Of a stretch of 64,000 bases of DNA, positions 33,764 to 41,922 are shown in pieces. A model generated the notes under the pieces. The model was not told the DNA's origin and did not search any database. It saw only the letters and a program-made list of their open reading frames with translations. The translations under genes and the position numbers were made by a program. The first letter of the stretch is position 1. Each line of letters begins with the position of its first letter. The stretch comes from Streptomyces sp. NBC_01210 (GTDB lineage Bacteria; Actinomycetota; Actinomycetes; Streptomycetales; Streptomycetaceae), in the NCBI RefSeq assembly GCF_036010325.1, contig NZ_CP108549.1, positions 6,944,001 to 7,008,000 on the forward strand. Reading direction: 5' to 3'.

Positions 33764-36625
33764 ATGTTGTTGGAGGCTCACTATGTCGAGCGAGAAAATC
33801 AGCGGACCCTGCTGAGGGAGCTCCTGGAAAGCGCGAGAGAGGGGCGAGGGCAGGTCGCACTGCTCAGTGGAGCGGTCGCCAGCGGGAAAACGGCGCTTTT
33901 GATGAATTGCGCCGATCAAGCACTGGCGGAGGGCGCGCTCCTGTTGGACACGGCGGGAGTCCGCGCCGAGCGCACCCGGCCTTTCGGTCTCCTCGGGAGG
34001 ATCTTCGCGAGTGCACCGCTGACCTCGGCGGCGCACGCCGAAGTGGCACGGCTGATCGACGGAGTGTCCGGAGCCGAGTCATCGGTGCATGACCAGATGT
34101 TGGCCATGCCTCAACTGAGCGCCGCCCTCCTCGACTTGGCCAAGGAGAACCTGGTGGTGATCGCGGTCGATGATGTGCATGACGGCGATCAGGCCTCTCT
34201 TCGGTTTCTGCTCTATCTGACCCGCCGCATTCGCCACGTCCGGATGCTGGTCGTACTGACCGAACCCGCCAGGCTCGAATCGAGCAAGCGCAGTTTCCAC
34301 GCGGAACTCGCGCACCTGCCGCACTGCACCTGGCTGCGTCTGAAGTTGCTGTCGCCGATCGGGACTGTGGGGCTCCTGAGCGAACACTTCACGCCCTCAA
34401 CGGCCGCGCGCCTCGCCCCGGAACTGCATGACATCACCGGCGGCAGTCCGCTCCTGCTCCGGGCACTGGTCGAGGACCGCCTCGCCGCCACCGAGGCGGG
34501 CGACCCGTTCCAGCCGCTCGTACGAGGCGAGAACTACGCACAGGCCGTGATCGACTGCCTGCACCGGTGCGGCCCCGAACCGCTGGAGATCGCCCAGGGC
34601 ATCGCCATCCTGGGATCCCATACCGACCCCGGGCTGCTCGGCCGCCTTCTCGGCATTCATCTCAGGAGTGTCGAGCAGGCCGTCGCGGACCTGGGACAGT
34701 GCGGACTCCTGAGTGACGGCCGCTTCCGTGACGAAGAGGCCGCCTCGGTCGTGCGGGACGCCATGTCGGCGGACCGGCTGTCGCAGCTGCACACCCGCGC
34801 CGCCGAGCTGCTTCACCAGAACGGCTCGGCCGCGTACGACATCGCCCACCACCTCGTCGTGGCCCGGGACACGGCGGACCTCTGGGCAGTGCCGGTGCTC
34901 CAGGAAGCGGCCGAGTACGCGCTGGCGGACGGCGACATGGAATTCGCCCGCCGCTGTCTCGCCCTCGCCCAGGACTCCTGCGAGGACGACCGGCTGCGCG
35001 CCTCACTCACCGTCAAGCTGGCCGGTGTCGTCTGGCGCACCGATCCTGCGGCCGTGGAGGTCAAGGCGTCGACGCTCCTGCTGGACGCGACGGCGGCCCG
35101 GCTCTCGCCCAGCGATCTGGTGGTGTCCTTGTCGTATCTCGCCTGGTCGGGCCGGCTGGTCGAGGCGAGGGAGGTGCTGGAGGCCCTCGAAGCGGCCGAC
35201 GGCTGGTCCGGGCGTGAGGAACGGACGGCTCTGACGGCCGCCCGCCGCTGGCTGACCGTGCTCAGTCCCTCGCTGGGCATGGAGCCGGGCGGCGAGGAGC
35301 CGATGCGCCCCGGGCCTGCCGACACCCTTGCCGGAGACGCGGAAATCGCCCATCTTCACGCCTCGTCCGCGGTGGCAGCCGCTCTGTCGGAGAGCAGGCG
35401 CGAGGACGCGGTCTCCGAAGCCACTCGTGTGCTGCAGCGCTACCGGCTCAACGACGGCTATGTGCAGCCCCTGGTCGTCGCCCTCTGGGCGCTGGTGTAC
35501 GCCGACCGGCTGGATCTCGCCGTGCCCTGGTGCGAGCGGCTGCTCAACGAGTCCGCGGACCACCATGCCCCGGCCTGGCAGGCCATGTTCACCTCCGTAC
35601 GGTCCGAGATAGCGCTACGGCAGGGCGACTTGCCCGGGGCGAAGGTGCACGCCGAGTCGGCACTGCGGCAGATGGGGCCGAGGAGCTGGTCTCTCGCCCG
35701 TTCCTTCCCGCTCGCCACGCTGATCCAGGCACACACGGGCATGGGGCAGTTCGACGAGGCGGAGAGCCTGCTCGGCCAGACCGTGCCCGACGCCTTCCTG
35801 CACACCCTGCCCGGTCTGCACTACGCACGCGCCAGGGGCCGGTGGAACCTGGCCACCGGCCGCTACCACGCCGCTCTCGGGGACTTTCTGGCCTGCGGCG
35901 AGGCGCTCGAGGAGTGGGGTGTCGACGCCCCTGAGCTGGTGCCGTGGCGGCTCGACGCGGCGGAGACCTGGCTCGCCCTCGGCCACCCCGAAAAGGCCCG
36001 GAGCCTGGCCGAGCAGCAACTGCTGCGCAGCCCTGATCGGGCACGCGGTACGGCTCTGCGGCTGATTGGCGCCACCGGTGAGGGCCGGCGCGGCCTCCAG
36101 CAGCTCCAGGAGGCGGTGGAGATCCTGGAGAACGGCGGGGACCGGCTGCAACTGGCTTTGGCTCTCGGCGAGTTGGGGCGCCTCTGCCGGGTGATGGACG
36201 ATGTCAACCGCGCCCGGATGCTGGTTCGGAAGGCATGGCATGTCGCCAAGTCCTGTGGTGCCGAACCGCTGTGCCGCCAGCTGATACCCGGCGGCACGGA
36301 TCCCGACTTCGAAGCACCGCGCCATGAGCCGGTACTGCCGCAGAACACGGCTTCGCTGACCGAGGCGGAGAGCCGTGTGGCCGTGCTGGCCGCCCATGGC
36401 AACACCAACCGGGAGATCGCCGCCAGGCTGTACGTCACCGTGAGCACGGTGGAGCAGCATCTGACGCGCATCTACCGTAAGTTGAAGGTGAACCGGCGAC
36501 GCGAGCTGCCGACGAGGCTGGCAGGCAACAGTGACCATTCACAGCTCGCACTGAACGGCAGGCAAACAGTCGGTGACCTTGTTCCGATGGAGGTGACGTC
36601 CTGCGGAACTGGCCGGCACAACTAG
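33764..36625 (+). CDS. LAL-family (large ATP-binding LuxR) transcriptional regulator 1
   Basis: A 953-aa pathway-type regulator. ATG 33764 (M-L-L-E-A-H-Y) follows GGGGAGAG; the upstream in-frame start at 33728 lacks a ribosome site. The N-terminal AAA/NB domain has Walker A GAVASGKTALL and a Walker B-like VIAVDDVHDGD. A long helical TPR-like middle part follows. The C-terminal LuxR HTH reads LTEAESRVAVLAAHGNTNRE and LYVTVSTVEQHLTRIYRKL. LAL proteins usually activate macrolide and polyene PKS clusters. It lies 300 bp before a second LAL of almost equal length on the same strand. Confidence 0.93.
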   Translation: MLLEAHYVERENQRTLLRELLESAREGRGQVALLSGAVASGKTALLMNCADQALAEGALLLDTAGVRAERTRPFGLLGRIFASAPLTSAAHAEVARLIDGVSGAESSVHDQMLAMPQLSAALLDLAKENLVVIAVDDVHDGDQASLRFLLYLTRRIRHVRMLVVLTEPARLESSKRSFHAELAHLPHCTWLRLKLLSPIGTVGLLSEHFTPSTAARLAPELHDITGGSPLLLRALVEDRLAATEAGDPFQPLVRGENYAQAVIDCLHRCGPEPLEIAQGIAILGSHTDPGLLGRLLGIHLRSVEQAVADLGQCGLLSDGRFRDEEAASVVRDAMSADRLSQLHTRAAELLHQNGSAAYDIAHHLVVARDTADLWAVPVLQEAAEYALADGDMEFARRCLALAQDSCEDDRLRASLTVKLAGVVWRTDPAAVEVKASTLLLDATAARLSPSDLVVSLSYLAWSGRLVEAREVLEALEAADGWSGREERTALTAARRWLTVLSPSLGMEPGGEEPMRPGPADTLAGDAEIAHLHASSAVAAALSESRREDAVSEATRVLQRYRLNDGYVQPLVVALWALVYADRLDLAVPWCERLLNESADHHAPAWQAMFTSVRSEIALRQGDLPGAKVHAESALRQMGPRSWSLARSFPLATLIQAHTGMGQFDEAESLLGQTVPDAFLHTLPGLHYARARGRWNLATGRYHAALGDFLACGEALEEWGVDAPELVPWRLDAAETWLALGHPEKARSLAEQQLLRSPDRARGTALRLIGATGEGRRGLQQLQEAVEILENGGDRLQLALALGELGRLCRVMDDVNRARMLVRKAWHVAKSCGAEPLCRQLIPGGTDPDFEAPRHEPVLPQNTASLTEAESRVAVLAAHGNTNREIAARLYVTVSTVEQHLTRIYRKLKVNRRRELPTRLAGNSDHSQLALNGRQTVGDLVPMEVTSCGTGRHN

Positions 36626-36925
36626 CTTGATCTCTATATGACCTTGACATCCTTCTGATGTCCTGACCGGAGATGATGGTCCGGTCACCCCAACCACTCC
36701 GCGGGGCCGCCGCGGAGCAACCGGGGGCAGTACCCCCGCACGGCGGGGTCGCAACGGGGAAGCGCAAGTGGCAGTCGGATCCCGGCCTCGGCCGGGACAG
36801 CGGCCTCGGCCGGCACAGCGCACATCGCAACGGGGAAGCACGAAGTACATGATCGACCAGCCGACCGCTGGCGTGTCCGTACCTCATCGCCACTCGCGTG
36901 CGACGAAGGGGAAGGACACGTGGCC
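36626..36925. promoter_or_regulatory. 300-bp inter-LAL region with hairpins and short direct repeats
   Basis: After LAL 1 two inverted repeats follow in series: TGACCGGA...TCCGGTCA (36664-36687) and CTCCGCGG...CCGCGGAG (36697-36717), a likely terminator pair. Then CGGGGG-x-CCCCCG (around 36722-36740), two tandem copies of an 18-nt unit (CGGCCTCGGCCGGNACAG, 36783-36818) and a direct repeat TCGCAACGGGGAAGC (36749-36763 and 36825-36839). The direct repeats, 76 bp apart, could be regulator sites of the second LAL gene. Confidence 0.55.
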
Positions 36926-39787
36926 ATGGGGATGCATCGGGACAACGAATCGGCACAACTCCGCGAGTTTCTCGAGGCGAATCTCCGGGCGACAAGACCC
37001 TGCCCCCGTCTCGCGGTCATCAGCGGCGCGGCCGGTATCGGCAAGACCGAACTCCTGCACGCGCTGACGGACTTCGCCGCGGCGAACCAGGTCACCGTCG
37101 TGAGCGCGGTGGCCGCACCCACGGAGCAGAGCCTGCCGTACGCGGTCCTGGAACAGCTCCAGCAGGGCATGCCGCCGGAGGCGGAGCAGGGGTACCGGAC
37201 AGCCCGGGACTGCGAGGGAGCCACGGACCCCTCCGCGCCGGCCTCCCAGGTTCCCCTGCGGGTACTGCGTGAACTGACGCGCAGGTTCGGCGGACCGGCC
37301 GCTGCCGGGCATCTGCTGATCGCCGTCGACGACATCCAGTTCGCGGACGTCCAGTCCCTCCAGGTCCTGCGGTATCTGCTGCGGCACTCCGGCCTGACCG
37401 CCCTGTCCGTGGTGGTGACAGAAGGGCCCGCGCCGACCGGGGCGGCCTTCTCCGCCGACGAGTTGCTGGAGCGTGACCAACTGCTGCGCGTCCGGCTCGG
37501 CCCGCTCGGCGTCGAGGGCGTCGGCCGGGTACTCTCCGACCGGTTTCCCTCCGCCGAGGCCGCCCGGCTGGCACCGGACTTCCATCACGCAACGGGTGGC
37601 AACCCGCTGCTGGTCAGGGCGCTGGCCGCGGACCAGTTCGTGCCGTCGGCCGCCCGCCGGGAAGGCGGGACTCCACAGGCCGGTGACCTCTTCCGGCAGG
37701 CCGCGCTGCGATGTGTCCAGCGCAGCGGTCACAACGCCCTGGCCGTCGCGCGCGGTCTCGCACTGCTCCAGGAGCCGTCGACCTCGCCGAACGTGGGTCT
37801 GCTTCTCAACGTCGAGGACGACACGGTCCGGCCGGCCGCGGCCGCCCTCGAGGAGGCGGGCATCCTCCAGGACCAGCAGTTCCGCCACGAAGCCATGGAG
37901 AAGGCCGTACTGGAGGACCTTCCGGCCGAGGAGGCCGCGCAGCTGCGTTACTGGGCGGCCAAGCTGCTGCACCAGCGCGGCGCGAGCTCCGTGCGGGTCG
38001 CCACCCAGCTACTGGCCCAGGATCTGCGGGGGCAGGCGGAGGAGGCATGGGTGTGCCGAGTCCTCCATGACGCCTCGCACCAGGCGCTGGCCGCCGCCGA
38101 GCCGGACTTCGCGATGCGATGCCTGCAGATGGCCGAGCGCTGCTGCCGCGACGAGCCGACCCGGCTGTCCATCAGGGCCCAACTGGCCGAGCTCAACTGG
38201 CGTCATCAGCCGGCGACCGCCGCACAACAGGTGCAGTCGCTGGCCCTGCCGGCCCGCGGCGGTCAGCTGCCGCTGCGTTACACGCTGCGGCTGGTGCCAC
38301 AGCTGATGTGGTACGGGTACGTGGACGAGGCTACCGCTGCCTTCCGGGTGGCGAGCGCCACCGTGGCCGCCACGCACGCACCGCGCCTCGACGACGAAAT
38401 CAACGCCACCCGGCTGCAGATGGCCGGCACCTACCCGGGTGCGCTCACCGCAAGCGACCAGGTGCCGCACGACGAACAGCGGTCCGAACCGAAGTTCTCC
38501 ACCACCAGCTCCACCTCCACCACTGATGCTGTGGTCAGCGCGCCGGTGAAGGCGTTCGGCGCGCTGAATTCCGTACTCGGTCTGCGGGCGGAGGCGTCCG
38601 CGGTGTCGGACGCCGAACAGACCCTGCGGTCCACCGTGCTGACCGAGGCCACCGTCGAGACGCTGCTGGCCGCGCTGAGCACCATCGTCCTCAGTGATCT
38701 GCTCAGCTCCTCGGCCCGCTGGTGCGACCGACTGCTCGTGCAGGCCCGCAGCGGGCGAGCCCTGGCCCTGCTCACGGCCTTCCGGGCGCTCATCTCCCTG
38801 CGGCAGGGCAATCTCACCGAGGCGGTGGAGCAGGCCGAGTCATCACTGGAGCGGCTGCCCGCGCACGGATGGGGCGTAGGCATCGGACTGCCCGTGTCGG
38901 TGCTGGTGGGGGCCCGCACACACATGGGGCACCACGAGGTGGCGGCCGAGCTGCTTGACCGGCCCGTACCCGACTCGATGTTCCGGACCCGCTACGGACT
39001 TTCCTACCTCCACGCGCGCGGCGTACTGCAACTGCGGACAGGGCGCCACCATGCCGCGCTCGCCGACTTCATGGAGTGCGGCGAACTCATGAAGGCCTGG
39101 GGCATGGACTCACCCACCCTGGTGCCGTGGCGGACCGGGGCGGCGGAGACCTGGCTGAAACTGAAGAACCCCGAGCGGGCCGTCGCTCTGCTCGACGACG
39201 AACTGTCCCGTACGCATCCCAAGCATCTGCGGACCCGGGGCGCCGCTCTGCGGGTGCTGGCGGCCACGCGTCCCCTCCCGCACCGGCCCGCACTGCTGGA
39301 GGAGGCCGTCCGACTGCTTCGCGACGTCGGCGACTCGTACACCATGGCCCTGGCCATGACCGACCTCGGCCAGGCCTACAAGCGGCTCGGGGAACCGGTC
39401 AAGGGGCGTGGGCTGGTACGGCAGGCGGGACAGGTGGCGGACATCTGCGGTGCGTACGAACTGTTCCGGGCGCCCCAGCCCACCACGGCCCGCGTGGCTC
39501 CGTCCGGGCCGGGCACCGTCCCCGCCGGGCCGGAGCACACCATACGGACGGAGGACTGTGCGGATAACCGTGCGGAGAACCGCGCGGAGGAGGCCCTGAC
39601 GGAGGCCGAGCGCCGGGTCGCCAGGCTGGCCGCACTTGGCCACACCAACCGCGAGATTTCCAGCAAGCTCTTCATCACCGTCAGCACGGTGGAACAGCAC
39701 CTCACCCGGGTCTACCGGAAGATCAACATCAGGCGCCGCCAGGACCTGCCGACCAGTTTGGACTTCGATGTCGCCGATTGCGCCTGA
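36926..39787 (+). CDS. LAL-family transcriptional regulator 2
   Basis: A 953-aa paralogue of the preceding regulator. ATG 36926 is 9 nt after AAGGA; GTG 36920 and ATG 36932 are alternatives. Walker A is GAAGIGKTELLHAL and Walker B-like is LLIAVDDIQFAD. The middle part is helical, with a Ser/Thr-rich insert (FSTTSSTSTTDAVV, about residue 523) absent from LAL 1. The C-terminal HTH is LTEAERRVARLAALGHTNRE and LFITVSTVEQHLTRVYRKI. The stop overlaps the start of the metallophosphoesterase by 20 bp, so the regulator, phosphoesterase and PPTase are probably one transcript. Confidence 0.93.
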   Translation: MGMHRDNESAQLREFLEANLRATRPCPRLAVISGAAGIGKTELLHALTDFAAANQVTVVSAVAAPTEQSLPYAVLEQLQQGMPPEAEQGYRTARDCEGATDPSAPASQVPLRVLRELTRRFGGPAAAGHLLIAVDDIQFADVQSLQVLRYLLRHSGLTALSVVVTEGPAPTGAAFSADELLERDQLLRVRLGPLGVEGVGRVLSDRFPSAEAARLAPDFHHATGGNPLLVRALAADQFVPSAARREGGTPQAGDLFRQAALRCVQRSGHNALAVARGLALLQEPSTSPNVGLLLNVEDDTVRPAAAALEEAGILQDQQFRHEAMEKAVLEDLPAEEAAQLRYWAAKLLHQRGASSVRVATQLLAQDLRGQAEEAWVCRVLHDASHQALAAAEPDFAMRCLQMAERCCRDEPTRLSIRAQLAELNWRHQPATAAQQVQSLALPARGGQLPLRYTLRLVPQLMWYGYVDEATAAFRVASATVAATHAPRLDDEINATRLQMAGTYPGALTASDQVPHDEQRSEPKFSTTSSTSTTDAVVSAPVKAFGALNSVLGLRAEASAVSDAEQTLRSTVLTEATVETLLAALSTIVLSDLLSSSARWCDRLLVQARSGRALALLTAFRALISLRQGNLTEAVEQAESSLERLPAHGWGVGIGLPVSVLVGARTHMGHHEVAAELLDRPVPDSMFRTRYGLSYLHARGVLQLRTGRHHAALADFMECGELMKAWGMDSPTLVPWRTGAAETWLKLKNPERAVALLDDELSRTHPKHLRTRGAALRVLAATRPLPHRPALLEEAVRLLRDVGDSYTMALAMTDLGQAYKRLGEPVKGRGLVRQAGQVADICGAYELFRAPQPTTARVAPSGPGTVPAGPEHTIRTEDCADNRAENRAEEALTEAERRVARLAALGHTNREISSKLFITVSTVEQHLTRVYRKINIRRRQDLPTSLDFDVADCA

Positions 39788-40739
39788 ACTCTCCACTCCT
39801 GAACCCGCCGTGTCAGAAGCCTCCGCGCCCGGGCGGGCGCCCGCTCCGTCCGAGGGCGCCGGACGGCAGCTCCTTGCCGTGAGTGACCTGCATGTCGGGA
39901 TGGCCGACAACTGGCCGATCACCGAATCGCTGCGCCCTGGCGGCGACGACGACTGGCTGATCGTGGCCGGAGACGTCGCCGAACTGACGCAGGACATCGA
40001 GCGGGCACTGCGCATGCTGGCCGACCGGTTCGCCAAGGTGATCTGGGCGCCGGGCAACCACGAACTGTGGACACCTCGCGAGGAACCGGTCCAACTGCGC
40101 GGCGAGGCCCGCTACCGGCATCTGGTGGAGCTCTGCAGAAGCCTGGGCGTGGTGACGCCGGAGGATCCGTACCCCGTGTGGGACGGCCCGGGCGGGCCCG
40201 TCGCCGTCGCCCCGCTCTTCGTGCTCTACGACTACACCTTCCGGACACCCGGAGCCTCCACCGAGGAGGAGTCGCTGGCGCGCGCCTACGAGGCGGGCGT
40301 GGTGTGCACGGACGAGTTCCTGCTCCATCCCGACCCCTACCCCGGCCGAGCCGCCTGGTGCCGGGCGCGCGTGGCGGAGACAGAACGCCGACTGGCAGCC
40401 CACGACCCGGACGTCCCCCTCGTACTCGTGAACCACTTCCCGCTGGTGCGGCAGCCCACGGACATACTGTGGCACCCGGAGTTCGCCCAGTGGTGCGGCA
40501 CCGAGCTGACCGCCGACTGGCACATACGCTTCAACACCGCCGCCGTCGTCTACGGGCATCTGCACATCCCGCGCACCACCTGGTATGACGGGGTCCGCTT
40601 CGAGGAGGTCTCGATCGGCTATCCCCGCGAGTGGCGCAAACGCGGCCACCCGCGGGGGCTGCTGCGCCGGATCGCTCCGTTCACGGAAGAGCCTCCGGCC
40701 CAGGCGGGCGTCACGGGCCGGCTGAAGGGCCGGGCATGA
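39768..40739 (+). CDS. Calcineurin-like metallophosphoesterase
   Basis: A 323-aa enzyme of the binuclear-metal phosphoesterase superfamily. ATG 39768 lies inside the 3' end of LAL 2. Metal ligands are seen in AVSDLHVGM, LIVAGDVAEL, WAPGNHELW, VLVNHFPL and VVYGHLHIPR, the complete D-x-H / G-D / G-N-H-E / H / G-H-x-H set. The 4-bp ATGA overlap with the PPTase gene couples their translation; this pairing is common in streptomycetes. Substrate unknown; it might act on a nucleotide or phosphopantetheine-related compound, but that is speculation from context. Confidence 0.9.
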   Translation: MSPIAPELSTPEPAVSEASAPGRAPAPSEGAGRQLLAVSDLHVGMADNWPITESLRPGGDDDWLIVAGDVAELTQDIERALRMLADRFAKVIWAPGNHELWTPREEPVQLRGEARYRHLVELCRSLGVVTPEDPYPVWDGPGGPVAVAPLFVLYDYTFRTPGASTEEESLARAYEAGVVCTDEFLLHPDPYPGRAAWCRARVAETERRLAAHDPDVPLVLVNHFPLVRQPTDILWHPEFAQWCGTELTADWHIRFNTAAVVYGHLHIPRTTWYDGVRFEEVSIGYPREWRKRGHPRGLLRRIAPFTEEPPAQAGVTGRLKGRA

Positions 40740-41422
40740 TCGACGAGTTGCTGCCGAAGACGGTCGTCTGCGCCGAGGCGTTCGAGGACGGGGACGAGCC
40801 CGAGGCCGGTCTGTATCCGCAGGAGGCGGCCCTGGTCGCGTCCACGGTGGCCGAGCGGCGTGCGGAGTTCGCGACCGTACGGGCGTGTGCGCGGCGCGCG
40901 CTCGCCGGTCTGGGGCTGCTGCCCTCGCCGGTGATGCCAGGGGTGCGCAATGTGCCCCTGTGGCCGACGGGCGTGGTGGGGAGCATGACGCACTGCGCTG
41001 GCTATCGCGCGGCGGCGCTGGCCATGGCGGACGACATCCTGGCGATCGGAATCGACGCGGAACCCGACGGGCCGCTGCCCGACGGGGTGCTGGAGGCGAT
41101 CGCGCTGCCGCGTGAGGCCGCATGGGCGCTGTCCCCGGCGACGATCGGCCCCGCGCACCGGGACCGGTTGCTGTTCAGCGCCAAGGAGTGCGTCTACAAG
41201 ACCTGGTTCCCGCTCACCTGGCGGGAGATCGACTTCGACGACGCGGAGATCACCTTCAGCTATGACACCGAATCGTCCGGACTGTTCTCGGCGCGGATCC
41301 TGCGCCCGGGGCGCCTGCCCGACGGGGGACCGCTGACGGGCTTCACCGGCCGCTGGCTCGCCAGGGACGGGCTGCTCATCACCGCGATCGCACGGGAGGC
41401 CCAGGTACCTGCGGACTGTTAG
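40736..41422 (+). CDS. Sfp/EntD-type 4'-phosphopantetheinyl transferase
   Basis: A 228-aa transferase that moves phosphopantetheine from CoA to the serine of carrier domains, making apo-ACP/PCP active. ATG 40736 overlaps the phosphoesterase stop (ATGA). Motifs: FATVRACARRAL (CoA-binding Arg), GSMTHCAGYRAAA, Mg-binding LAIGIDAEPD and FSAKECVYKTWFPLT (the WSxKE(A/S)-x-x-K equivalent). These place it in the EntD-like branch. It could serve both the PKS cluster and the NRPS/ACP of the island at 4288-20792. Confidence 0.93.
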   Translation: MIDELLPKTVVCAEAFEDGDEPEAGLYPQEAALVASTVAERRAEFATVRACARRALAGLGLLPSPVMPGVRNVPLWPTGVVGSMTHCAGYRAAALAMADDILAIGIDAEPDGPLPDGVLEAIALPREAAWALSPATIGPAHRDRLLFSAKECVYKTWFPLTWREIDFDDAEITFSYDTESSGLFSARILRPGRLPDGGPLTGFTGRWLARDGLLITAIAREAQVPADC

Positions 41423-41650
41423 CCAGGGGCGCAGCCGGGCGGCCAGGCCCTCGAAGCAGCTGCGGTGCACCAGATCCACCTGCTCGGGGTCGAGCAGCCA
41501 CAGCAGGTGCGCACCCTCGAAGAACGCGACGGTCTCGGCAGCCGGAGTCGCCGGGTCGAGGTCGGCATGCGCCGAGCCTCCGGCGGACCGGACTGATCTG
41601 CGAGCCCGCGCCAGCTCGCAGACCATCGCCGGCTCGTTCTCACCACGGCT
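41423..41650 (-). pseudogene. C-terminal fragment of a TetR-type regulator
   Basis: The minus strand reads DLDPATPAAETVAFFEGAHL then LWLLDPEQVDLV and FEGLAARLRPWL. This looks like the last 60 residues of a TetR regulator (xPATxAAExxAFxEGLxxxxLLDP...). There is no HTH part and no stop where the family ends; the frame runs on through the antisense of the PPTase gene. A decayed remnant is likely. The PPTase gene on the other strand ends at its edge. Confidence 0.4.
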
Positions 41651-41922
41651 CTGCCGTGCCCGTAACACCACCGTCCAGCACCTGCCCCCGAGCACCCGAA
41701 CCACCCCGCCACCAGCACATATACCCAACTGAAGCGGAATCCGGCACTAGGCGGCCGACAGCGGCCTGTGAATACCCGGACGCGCCGGTAAAGGTTCGAA
41801 GTCTGCAGAACGTTCAACCGGCAAACTGTCGCGCACGGTCAGCGTGCCGGTCTCGTTCCAGTGCGGCGGATCGCTGTCTTTGCGTTCCTGGGGCGCTTGC
41901 GCCCGCGACGAGAGGGACTTCT
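41651..41922. other. Upstream region of the secreted metalloprotease gene
   Basis: No gene. It should contain the promoter of the gene at 41923, whose ribosome site GAGAGGG lies at 41910-41916. No clear operator was seen. Confidence 0.35.
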
